A program made the position numbers and the translations under genes. Positions 1 through 7,153 of a stretch of 20,888 nucleotides of DNA are shown here, piece by piece. This DNA comes from Saprospiraceae bacterium (GTDB lineage: Bacteria > Bacteroidota > Bacteroidia > Chitinophagales > Saprospiraceae): NCBI GenBank assembly GCA_013002625.1, contig JABDJE010000091.1, positions 1-20,888 on the forward strand, in the 5' to 3' direction. The notes under the pieces were generated by a model. It saw only the letters and a program-made list of their open reading frames with translations, made no database searches and was not told the DNA's origin. Every line of letters starts with the position of its first letter. Positions within the stretch are counted from its first letter, which is position 1.

Positions 1-240
1 ATCACCTCCTGTATCATCTAAATCTTCCCCTGCATAATAGAAATTTCCATTCCAATTCGTATAACTCACTGTTGGAGAAATGGTAGACCCAGAACTCATG
101 TCTGTTAAATAAAATTCCTCCGATGCACCTTCGACTCTACCCCAATGATCAGAAGATCCATCGTAGAAGTCACCCGGAGAGTTGTATCGGCTATCGCCGC
201 CATTAATTTCGTTTCCGTTGGTTTCAAAATCCTCAACCCA
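1..240 (-). repeat. Module A, copy 3 (cut by window edge)
   Basis: About 80 residues are visible, starting VEDFETNGNEINGG, with DHWGRVEG and FYYAGEDLDDTGG matching copies 1 and 2. The preceding FVCLGESTEIIPE matches the segment before copy 2. The remainder of the copy lies beyond base 1. Confidence 0.8.
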
Positions 241-3200
241 TATGTCACCACTGTTCTCAGGAATGATTTCTGTGGATTCACCTAGGCATACAAATATATC
301 TGTAACCGCGGGCGACACTGGGATCGGAAAGACTTCTATATCATCGGAGGCAGTATCTGTACAGCCATTTGCATCCGTATAGGTATAACTTATTGTCTTG
401 ATGCCGGTTCCCGCGGCTTGTGGATCAAATGAATAAGTTGATCCATTGCCATCATCCATTACACCTGGTCCAGAATAAATTCCTCCACTCGGCATTCCAC
501 CACCAAGTCCAGATTGGACACCCGCATCCTTGCATAAGTCTGCTGGTGCAGTAAAACTTACTGTTGGAAGCGGAAACACTTCAATATCATCGCTTGCGGT
601 ATTAGTACATCCATTTACATCGGTATATGTATAAGTCAAGATATGAACGCCTGCTCCTGCATCTGCTGGATCAAAGCTATAAGTCATACCATTACCATCA
701 TCCATTACACCGTCACCAGAGTACATACCTCCAGTAGGTGTTCCACTACCAAGTCCCGCTTGTGTTCCGGCATCGATACATAAATCAGCGGGAGCTGTAA
801 AACTCACCATTGGTGTATCAAATACAAATATGTCATCACTTGCTGAATCGGTACACCCATTGGCATCTGTAAAGGTGTATGTAATCGTTATCGTACCGCT
901 CAATCCTGTTGGATCAAAACTGTATGTCATACCATTGCCATCATCCATAACGCCGGTTCCAGAGTAAACCCCACTAGATGGAGATCCTCCACTCAATCCA
1001 GTCTGTTCACCCTCGTTTTCACACAAGTCTGCAGGTGCAGTAAAACTTACCACCGGAATGTCAAAAACTTCTATATCATCTGAAGCGGAATTCATACAAC
1101 CGTTTGCATCTGTATATGTGTACGTCAATGTATGGGTTCCAACTCCTGCCATAGCTGGATCAAAACTATATGTCATTCCATTTCCATCATCTGAAACACC
1201 ATCCCCAGAGTATTCGCCTCCTGTTCCTGAAGGCATACCACTGCCTAGACCAGCTTGAACACCGGCATTTATACAAAGATCAGCAGGAGCTGTGAAATTA
1301 ACTGTCGGCAGGTCATTTACAGTTATTGTGGTAGATGCCGATTCATCCCTACCGTTTATATCGACATAAGTATAAGTGATTGTTATATTACCACTTAAAC
1401 CTGTTGGATCAAAAAATGCAGTAGCATCGGTATTGCTAGGATCTGTGACACCCATTCCTGTCCAGGTACCTGTCTCGCCTGGTCCTGGGTCCGGTGTACC
1501 TATTAACACAACATCTGCTGCGTCTTCGCATACTGGAGCGTAACTACCTGTACTTACAGGCACCGCTGCAGTCACATTTATTACCGCAACATCTGAATCA
1601 AAACATCCATTTGCATCCGTAAATGTATAGGTTAGATTAATTGGCCCGCTTAATCCTGATGGATCAAAACTGGCTGTTTCATCCATATTACTTGGATCTG
1701 TTACACCCGTTCCTGTCCATTCACCTGTCTCGCCTGCTCCTGGTGTTGGTACACCAGTCAGCATGACATCAGGTGCGTTTTCTGCCACATCAGGGTAGCT
1801 GCCGGCATTAGCCGTTGGTGCAACATTTACAGTTACAGTTCTGGTATCAGAAGCAGAGCATCCGTTTATATCGGTAAAAGTATAGCTAACAATTACAGGA
1901 CCACTTAATCCTGTTGGATCAAAACTAGCGGTTGCATCCATATTATTTCCGTCTGTTACTCCAGACCCTGTCCATTCACCTGTCTCACCTGCTGTCGGTA
2001 CAGGCGTACCAGACAATATACTTGGTTCATCATTGTTGCAAGTAGAAAAATCAGAACCTGCATCTACAGTAGGTAAACTATTGACTGCAACGCTTGTCGA
2101 GCCAAAACTAGAACATCCGTTCACATCCGTTACAGTATAAGTAAGTGTATAATTTCCATTGAGCCCTGTCGGATCAAAACTAGCTGTTGCATCCATAGTG
2201 CTTGGATCTGTCACACCCGTTCCGGTCCATTCCGCAGTTTCTCCTGCTCCAGGTGCCGGCATTCCTGTTAGAGTTATAGCAGTATCATCTTCACATAATG
2301 GTCCGTAAGAACCTGTAGATATATTTAATCCACCCCCTACTGTAACGACCACTTCCACTGCATCGCTTTCGCAGCCTCCTTCCAATCCAGTGACCCAAAT
2401 TGATTCAGGACTTGTAGCTGGTGTGGTCATAGGATCATAAGAAGTTACATTTCCTGCTAGAAGGGTTCCTCCCAAGTCAGGATCTCCATCATAAAAATTA
2501 AATGTCATAGGACCTGATGGGCCAGCTATAACTCTGAAATAATCCATTGCTATTTCTTCATCGCCTGAATTCATACTGACTTCTACTCTGATATCAAGAC
2601 TACTTCCTGAACCAGGAATATTAAATTCAACTTCAGCAAAAGTAGAATTAATCATCATCGAGCCATCGATCCCATCGCCATTGCAATCCGGGTCATCAAA
2701 TAGTGGTTCATTTGTGGTGTTTCCACCTGGGCAATTCAAAGCTCCGGCAAAACATATACCTGTTTGCTCAACGCCACCATCGATTGTATAATAAAATCTT
2801 ATATAATCTCCAGAATCAAACTCGCTTGCATTACATCCATCATCATCACCTACTGCCAATAAGGCCTTAAACATTAAATTTGACTCACCAGTTATATCTA
2901 TCCCCGTGATACTTAACTCTCTAACTGGATTCGTAATCCCTGACCCTTCGGTTGATCCCCCATCATCTAAATCTTCCCCAGCATAAAAGAATGATCCATT
3001 CCATCCCGAATAAGCATCTTGAGTGCTAATTGTATTTCCAAGCGTAGAACTATTTAAGTAGTATTCCATTGTTGGACCATTAACTCTACCCCAATAGTCA
3101 CTCGTTCCATCCCAAAAGTCATTCAAAGAAGTATAAGCTCCAGTTCCCCCATTTTCAGTATTACCATGCATTTCAAAATCTTCTTCCCATACATCTCCGC

Positions 3201-4446
3201 CTGGATTAGTTGCTGGAATTATATTAGTGCTCTCACCTATACAAACATTAACATTTGAAACCATAGGTGAAGTTGGCAATGCCATAATGTCCAAAGTGGT
3301 CATGGCAGAAGGCCTGCAACCCATGTCTGTTGGTGTAGGGTTAAGAATCGCATAAATTTCAAAGGATCCTGCGCCTGCTAATGAAGTATTTGTAACAGAA
3401 GCCATTGTACCACCTCCTGTCAAACTTCCAAAAGGAACAATTCCCAAACTCGTTCCACCAATATATGGGTCTGCTGGTGTGCTTGTAAATGCAACAAACT
3501 CAATTCCAAAGTCCATATCCATGTTTGAAGCCATATCCATATCCATTAAGCCGGAAGCATCAATATCAAAGTTGTCACCTTCACAAATACTTAATGGACT
3601 TGTTACTACAGATCCAATTGTCGGACATACTGATCCGCCACCAATAGGTGTATCTGATTCTACTCTAAAAAAATCAAAAGCAATTTCTTCATCGCCTGAA
3701 TTCATTCTTGCCTCTACTCTTAAATCCAGGGACGAACCCACACTAGGGATTGTATATTGAAATTCTGCAAAAGTAGATGTGTACATCACAGATCCATCAA
3801 TACCATCTCCGTTACAATCCGGATCATCAAACAAAGGTTCATTTGCTGTATTTCCTCCTCCTGGACAATTAAGTGCTGCAGCGAAACAAATTCCTGTTTG
3901 CTCAACACCTCCATCAATGGTATAATAGAACCTAATATAATCTCCTGAATCAAACTCACTGGCAGTACATCCATCATCATCACCTACTGCCAATAAAGCT
4001 TTAAAAACCAGATTTGTCCCACCAGTAATATTTATTCCTGTGATTGAAAGTTCCTTTATTGCTGATCCATCAGGGTTTCCAATAGTTCCACCTGTATCAT
4101 CTAAATCCTCACCAGCATAGTAGAAATTCCCATTGAATCCATCATATGGGTCTTGGGTATTTGCAATAAGACCAGTACCCACATTAGTTAAAAAGTATTC
4201 TTCGGTATTGCCATTGACACGTCCCCAATAATCATCGTCTGAAGCACTTTCATAAAAATCATTTGTAGATGTATATCTACCTGCCCCACCATTAGCGGAA
4301 TTACCATGATCTTCAAAATCTTCGGTGAAAATGGTAAACTGAGCTTGAATTGGATTAAAAAAGAATAGACAAATCGATACTGAAACTACAGCAACAATGG
4401 ATTTTGTACAGGTGCGTAGTGTGCACCCAAAGTAGAATTGAGACAT
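1..4446 (-). CDS. Giant secreted multi-repeat surface protein (N-terminal 1482 residues; 3' end outside window)
   Basis: The minus-strand frame is open from ATG at 4446-4444 to base 1 with no stop. An in-frame TGA directly precedes the ATG, so no earlier start is possible. The N-terminus has a signal peptide: basic residues at 11 and 15, a hydrophobic core at about 17-31 and a likely cut after IQA (residue 35). Then come module A1 (about 41-260), a Cys-containing Ig-like stretch (about 263-395), a half Ig-like segment with module A2 inside it (about 397-705), four B repeats (about 706-1045), four C repeats (about 1046-1376) and the start of A3 (from about 1403). Repeats with motifs such as YTFTDANGC are typical of Bacteroidota surface proteins exported by the type IX system; the sorting domain would be at the unseen C-terminus. 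An adhesin or matrix role is inference. No enzyme motif was recognised. Confidence 0.88.
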   Translation of the reverse strand, partial: MSQFYFGCTLRTCTKSIVAVVSVSICLFFFNPIQAQFTIFTEDFEDHGNSANGGAGRYTSTNDFYESASDDDYWGRVNGNTEEYFLTNVGTGLIANTQDPYDGFNGNFYYAGEDLDDTGGTIGNPDGSAIKELSITGINITGGTNLVFKALLAVGDDDGCTASEFDSGDYIRFYYTIDGGVEQTGICFAAALNCPGGGNTANEPLFDDPDCNGDGIDGSVMYTSTFAEFQYTIPSVGSSLDLRVEARMNSGDEEIAFDFFRVESDTPIGGGSVCPTIGSVVTSPLSICEGDNFDIDASGLMDMDMASNMDMDFGIEFVAFTSTPADPYIGGTSLGIVPFGSLTGGGTMASVTNTSLAGAGSFEIYAILNPTPTDMGCRPSAMTTLDIMALPTSPMVSNVNVCIGESTNIIPATNPGGDVWEEDFEMHGNTENGGTGAYTSLNDFWDGTSDYWGRVNGPTMEYYLNSSTLGNTISTQDAYSGWNGSFFYAGEDLDDGGSTEGSGITNPVRELSITGIDITGESNLMFKALLAVGDDDGCNASEFDSGDYIRFYYTIDGGVEQTGICFAGALNCPGGNTTNEPLFDDPDCNGDGIDGSMMINSTFAEVEFNIPGSGSSLDIRVEVSMNSGDEEIAMDYFRVIAGPSGPMTFNFYDGDPDLGGTLLAGNVTSYDPMTTPATSPESIWVTGLEGGCESDAVEVVVTVGGGLNISTGSYGPLCEDDTAITLTGMPAPGAGETAEWTGTGVTDPSTMDATASFDPTGLNGNYTLTYTVTDVNGCSSFGSTSVAVNSLPTVDAGSDFSTCNNDEPSILSGTPVPTAGETGEWTGSGVTDGNNMDATASFDPTGLSGPVIVSYTFTDINGCSASDTRTVTVNVAPTANAGSYPDVAENAPDVMLTGVPTPGAGETGEWTGTGVTDPSNMDETASFDPSGLSGPINLTYTFTDANGCFDSDVAVINVTAAVPVSTGSYAPVCEDAADVVLIGTPDPGPGETGTWTGMGVTDPSNTDATAFFDPTGLSGNITITYTYVDINGRDESASTTITVNDLPTVNFTAPADLCINAGVQAGLGSGMPSGTGGEYSGDGVSDDGNGMTYSFDPAMAGVGTHTLTYTYTDANGCMNSASDDIEVFDIPVVSFTAPADLCENEGEQTGLSGGSPSSGVYSGTGVMDDGNGMTYSFDPTGLSGTITITYTFTDANGCTDSASDDIFVFDTPMVSFTAPADLCIDAGTQAGLGSGTPTGGMYSGDGVMDDGNGMTYSFDPADAGAGVHILTYTYTDVNGCTNTASDDIEVFPLPTVSFTAPADLCKDAGVQSGLGGGMPSGGIYSGPGVMDDGNGSTYSFDPQAAGTGIKTISYTYTDANGCTDTASDDIEVFPIPVSPAVTDIFVCLGESTEIIPENSGDIWVEDFETNGNEINGGDSRYNSPGDFYDGSSDHWGRVEGASEEFYLTDMSSGSTISPTVSYTNWNGNFYYAGEDLDDTGGD
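318..1312 (-). repeat. Four tandem C repeats (81-82 residues each, Ig-like)
   Basis: Each unit follows FTAPADLC...G.Q.GLG.G.PSGG.YSG.GV.DDGNGMTYSFDP...G.....TYTYTDANGC..SASDDIEVF. The tcaaa landmark occurs at 1160, 914, 671 and 425, giving periods of 246, 243 and 246 bases. All four copies keep one Cys near the start (DLC) and one near the end (NGC), which suggests one disulphide per unit. C is related to B but forms its own subfamily. Confidence 0.85.
1315..2332 (-). repeat. Four tandem B repeats (85 residues each, Ig-like)
   Basis: Each unit follows the plan CED..aI.LTG.P.PGAGET.EWTGTGVTDPS.MDATASFDPTGLSG..TLTYTFTD.NGCS. The shared ggatcaaaa landmark recurs with its t at 2174, 1919, 1664 and 1409, exactly 255 bases apart. 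Copies differ in cysteines: the third has VAENAPD where the others have a Cys, and the fourth has NGRDE where the others have NGC. The fold is probably an Ig-like beta-sandwich. Confidence 0.85.
2526..3191 (-). repeat. Module A, copy 2 (coding repeat, inside a split Ig-like domain)
   Basis: This is a close copy of module A1, with long stretches of near-identical DNA around the DDDGC and VEQTGIC segments. It runs from WEEDFEMHGNTENGG to EIAMDYFRVIAG. It is preceded by VCIGESTNIIP, which looks like the first strands of an Ig-like domain. It is followed by FNFYDGDPDLGGTLL and ESIWVTGLEGGC, which look like the rest of the same domain. Confidence 0.83.
3668..4334 (-). repeat. Module A, copy 1 (coding repeat)
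   Basis: About 220 residues running from TEDFEDHGNSANGG to EIAFDFFRVES. It shares DYWGRVNG, FYYAGEDLDD, ELSITGI, FKALLAVGDDDGC, FYYTIDGGVEQTGIC, DDPDCNGDGIDGS and MNSGDEEIA with copy 2. Four cysteines are conserved between the copies (in DDDGC, GIC, LNC and PDC). The Asp/Asn/Gly-rich DPDCNGDGIDG loop resembles calcium-binding loops. The overall pattern suggests a jelly-roll beta-sandwich such as a lectin-like domain, but that is inference. This copy follows the signal peptide directly. Confidence 0.85.
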
Positions 4447-4530
4447 TCAGGTTGAGTTTTGGTTCTTTTATCAATAATTATCTCCCAATTGACAGATAAT
4501 TTCATTAATTGCAATACAACTAATATCATT

Positions 4531-4563
4531 TTAAAGATAATCCAAAACCTTTAAATTAAAGAA
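4531..4563 (-). promoter_or_regulatory. Possible promoter of the giant surface protein gene
   Basis: On the minus strand TATCTTTA (4539-4532) is one base away from the Bacteroidota -7 consensus TAnnTTTG, with TTC (4563-4561) 21 bases upstream in place of TTG. This would give a leader of about 80 bases. The match is weak, and readthrough from sucD is an alternative. Confidence 0.22.
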
Positions 4564-4604
4564 CCTGCGGTGTTAAGAATTGAATTAATAACACATCGGT
4601 AATG

Positions 4605-4624
4605 TACACATTTGCAAATGTGTA
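4605..4624. promoter_or_regulatory. Perfect 20-base palindrome downstream of sucD
   Basis: The sequence TACACATTTGCAAATGTGTA equals its own reverse complement. It lies 30 bases after the sucD stop, in the 208-base gap before the giant surface gene. As RNA it could form an 8-base stem with a TGCA loop, but no T-run follows on the minus strand, so a standard intrinsic terminator is unlikely. An operator for a dimeric regulator is as plausible. The rest of the gap is A/T-rich with no gene visible. Confidence 0.6.
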
Positions 4625-4654
4625 GGCCTGCTAAAATCTTGTATCGAAATCTTA

Positions 4655-5524
4655 TTATGACAGAAGTTTGGCCATTGTAGCGCCAATATCTGCGGGAGAA
4701 TTCACCACGTGAATGCCACATGCTTCCATAATCTCCATTTTTGCTGCAGCTGTGTCATCTTTTCCACCAACAATGGCTCCAGCATGTCCCATTGTTCTTC
4801 CAGCTGGCGCTGTTTGACCTGCTATAAAACCAACAACGGGCTTTGTGCCGTTTTCTTTGATCCATTTGGCTGCATCGGCTTCCATATTTCCCCCGATTTC
4901 ACCAATCATAACGATACCATCCGTCTCTGGGTCATTCATGAGCATTTCAACAGCTTCCTTGGTTGTAGTACCTGGAATTGGATCTCCTCCTATCCCTATA
5001 CAGGTAGACTGCCCCATACCAGCTTTTGTAACCTGATCTACAGCTTCGTAAGTCAATGTACCTGATCTTGAAACGATACCCACTCTTCCAGGGTTATGGA
5101 TGAAGCCTGGCATAATACCAACCTTTGCTTCTCCTGGCGTAATGACGCCCGGACAATTAGGTCCAACCAATGTACAATCAAAGTCTTCGAGGTAGGCCTT
5201 CACTTTCACCATATCTTGCACAGGAATTCCTTCAGTAATGCAGATTATAACCTTTATTCCAGCTGATGCTGCTTCCATGATGGCATCACCGGCAAACGCA
5301 GGAGGAACAAAAATAATAGAAGTGTTTGCGCCCGCTTGTTTAACGGCATCATCAACGGTGTTAAATACAGGTCTATCAAGGTGGGTCTGCCCCCCTTTTC
5401 CGGGTGTAACACCACCAATTATATTGGTTCCGTATTCAATCATTTGTGAAGCATGAAAACTTCCTTCTTTTCCTGTGATTCCTTGTACAATTATCTTCGA
5501 ATCTTTGTTTACTAATACACTCAT
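4655..5524 (-). CDS. sucD: Succinyl-CoA synthetase, alpha subunit
   Basis: At 289 residues this is the full family length. With the beta subunit it converts succinyl-CoA, phosphate and ADP/GDP to succinate, CoA and ATP/GTP in the TCA cycle, in the cytoplasm. The N-terminal Rossmann-type CoA-binding domain has GITGKEG at 15-21 and GPNCPG at 121-126. The C-terminal domain has GGDPIPGT at 179-186 and the phosphorylated histidine at 247 in GRTMGHAGA. It starts 2 bases after the stop of the FtsB-like gene, so the two are probably cotranscribed. The beta-subunit gene sucC is not beside it in this window and must be elsewhere if the enzyme is functional. Confidence 0.97.
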   Translation of the reverse strand: MSVLVNKDSKIIVQGITGKEGSFHASQMIEYGTNIIGGVTPGKGGQTHLDRPVFNTVDDAVKQAGANTSIIFVPPAFAGDAIMEAASAGIKVIICITEGIPVQDMVKVKAYLEDFDCTLVGPNCPGVITPGEAKVGIMPGFIHNPGRVGIVSRSGTLTYEAVDQVTKAGMGQSTCIGIGGDPIPGTTTKEAVEMLMNDPETDGIVMIGEIGGNMEADAAKWIKENGTKPVVGFIAGQTAPAGRTMGHAGAIVGGKDDTAAAKMEIMEACGIHVVNSPADIGATMAKLLS

Positions 5525-5526
5525 TG

Positions 5527-5832
5527 CTATTCAATAATTATAACCTGTTCGTTGTCTTTATGCATTAAATATTTTTCGCGTGCATATTTTTCAATGTCGC
5601 TATTGATTATGTCTCTTTCTTTAATGGCCTTTTCAAGTTCCATTTCATAGAAAGATTTCTTTTCTGCCAGCTCATTCAGTGATTGGCTTAATTTTATTTG
5701 GGTAAATACATTGTATTTATCAAAGAAAGCTAACCAAACTACAAAAGCAACCACGGCTAGCGAATACTTGTTAAGCCATGATCGTTGAGCAAACAAATTT
5801 GAAGGGTTGCGTAGTTTATCCATGAGACCCAT
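5527..5832 (-). CDS. FtsB/DivIC-type septum formation initiator protein
   Basis: A 101-residue protein with the layout of the FtsB/DivIC family: a short basic cytoplasmic N-terminus, one membrane helix at about 23-38, then a coiled coil at about 45-80 outside the cytoplasm, ending in EKYAREKYLM at 81-90. Family members bridge the late division proteins FtsL and FtsQ at the septum. Location after eno is a well-known setting for ftsB, which supports the call. The first ATG (5832-5830) lies inside a perfect palindrome; a second ATG at residue 4 (5823-5821) is an alternative start just outside it. The stop is 2 bases before sucD. FtsB and DivIC cannot be separated from sequence alone. Confidence 0.85.
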   Translation of the reverse strand: MGLMDKLRNPSNLFAQRSWLNKYSLAVVAFVVWLAFFDKYNVFTQIKLSQSLNELAEKKSFYEMELEKAIKERDIINSDIEKYAREKYLMHKDNEQVIIIE

Positions 5833-5849
5833 TACAAAATTTTGTAATG
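5830..5849. promoter_or_regulatory. Perfect 20-base palindrome over the ftsB-like start codon
   Basis: CATTACAAAATTTTGTAATG equals its own reverse complement. Its low-coordinate end is the ATG of the FtsB-like gene at 5832-5830. In the mRNA it could fold as an 8-base stem with an AATT loop, placing the start codon in the stem. It could control translation, bind a dimeric regulator or shape the 3' end of an eno transcript. The sequence does not decide between these. Confidence 0.6.
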
Positions 5850-5863
5850 TAAATATATTAAAT

Positions 5864-7150
5864 CTATAGCTTAAATATGCTCTTACCTGGATAATAAGCT
5901 GTTGAGCCCAATTCTTCTTCTATCCTGATCAACTGATTGTATTTGGCGATTCTGTCACTTCTGGATGCAGACCCCGTCTTAATTTGGCCTGTACTAAGCG
6001 CCACAGCCAGATCCGAAATCGTTGTATCTTCTGTCTCTCCAGATCTATGGCTCATTACCGATGTAAAATTATTTACATGTGCCAACTGAACCGCATCGAT
6101 CGTTTCGGACAGCGATCCAATCTGATTCACTTTTACCAAGATACTATTGGCCGATTGCTCATCAATTCCTCTTTGCAATCGCTTCGTATTGGTCACAAAT
6201 AAATCGTCTCCTACCAATTGAACTCTTTCGCCCAAGGCAGCATTCAACTTACTCCAGCCATTCCAATCATCTTCATGTAATCCATCTTCTATTGAAACAA
6301 TAGGATAATTATCAACCCATTCTTTCCAGTATGATATCATATCATCAGAGCTTAATTTATCACCTGTAGACTTATGAAAATGATATTGCTTTTCATCTTC
6401 CAAATAAAATTCACTTGCTGCTGCATCCATGGCGATGAATACATCTTCACCTGGCCTATAACCAGCTGATTCAACTGCTTTTAATACAATTTCAACTGCT
6501 TCTTTGTTTGACTTTATATTAGGTGCAAATCCACCTTCATCCCCAACATTGGTTGAGTAATTGTTAGCTTTTAATACCTTCTTCAACGCATGGAATACCT
6601 CAACGCCCATTCTTAAGCCCTCTGAAAATGAAGAAGCACCCGCTGGAATAACCATAAATTCCTGAAAATCTATGCTGTTATCTGCGTGAGAGCCCCCATT
6701 TAGAATATTCATCATTGGTACAGGCAAGATATGCGCATTCACACCACCAATATACCTGTATAGCGGTTGTCCTGATTCCATAGCCGCGGCTTTTGCCACT
6801 GCAAGAGAGACTCCTAAAATGGCATTCGCACCAAGCTTGCCTTTATTCTCTGTGCCATCCAAAGTAAGCATGCGATCATCGATAAGCCTTTGGTCAAAAA
6901 CATCTTCACCGATTAGAGCTTCAAGAATACTAATATTGATGTTGTTGACAGCTTGCATGACACCTTTACCCAGATATTTATCAGCATCGTTGTCTCTGAG
7001 TTCTACGGCTTCATATTTACCTGTAGATGCTCCAGAAGGTACCGCGGCTCTTCCGATATACCCATTGTCTGTGATAATATCTACTTCCACAGTAGGATTA
7101 CCCCTCGAGTCAAGAATCTGTCTTGCTCTTATGTCTGTTATTAAACTCAC
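5864..7150 (-). CDS. eno: Enolase (phosphopyruvate hydratase)
   Basis: Interconverts 2-phosphoglycerate and phosphoenolpyruvate in glycolysis and gluconeogenesis, in the cytoplasm. At 428 residues it is full length. Family motifs are all present: DSRGNPT at 14-20, SGASTG at 39-44, catalytic Glu205 in GDEGG, magnesium ligands Asp242, Glu288 (SIEDG) and Asp315 (GDDLFVT), catalytic Lys340 (LVKVNQIGS) and the MSHRSGETED signature from 366. The start is GTG at 7150-7148, giving the usual MSLI-type N-terminus of the family; no suitable ATG lies nearby. It begins 3 bases after the carA stop, so it is very likely cotranscribed with carA. Confidence 0.98.
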   Translation of the reverse strand: MSLITDIRARQILDSRGNPTVEVDIITDNGYIGRAAVPSGASTGKYEAVELRDNDADKYLGKGVMQAVNNINISILEALIGEDVFDQRLIDDRMLTLDGTENKGKLGANAILGVSLAVAKAAAMESGQPLYRYIGGVNAHILPVPMMNILNGGSHADNSIDFQEFMVIPAGASSFSEGLRMGVEVFHALKKVLKANNYSTNVGDEGGFAPNIKSNKEAVEIVLKAVESAGYRPGEDVFIAMDAAASEFYLEDEKQYHFHKSTGDKLSSDDMISYWKEWVDNYPIVSIEDGLHEDDWNGWSKLNAALGERVQLVGDDLFVTNTKRLQRGIDEQSANSILVKVNQIGSLSETIDAVQLAHVNNFTSVMSHRSGETEDTTISDLAVALSTGQIKTGSASRSDRIAKYNQLIRIEEELGSTAYYPGKSIFKL

Positions 7151-7153
7151 AAT

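Noticed and set aside
318..2332. Regularly spaced repeats that could suggest a CRISPR array
   Set aside because: The period is 243-255 bases, the units are coding throughout in one frame, and there are no short identical repeats with unique spacers.
3479..3983. Several short frames on both strands inside the 1-4446 region
   Set aside because: The long minus-strand frame with signal peptide and repeated modules explains all of this DNA; the short frames are out-of-frame shadows of repeat codons.
4549..4561. A/T inverted repeat ctttaaattaaag
   Set aside because: Short, pure A/T except at the ends, and expected by chance in this base composition.
4709..5065. Plus-strand frame opposite sucD
   Set aside because: It lies entirely antisense to a complete, well-conserved enzyme gene, and its translation has no recognisable motif.
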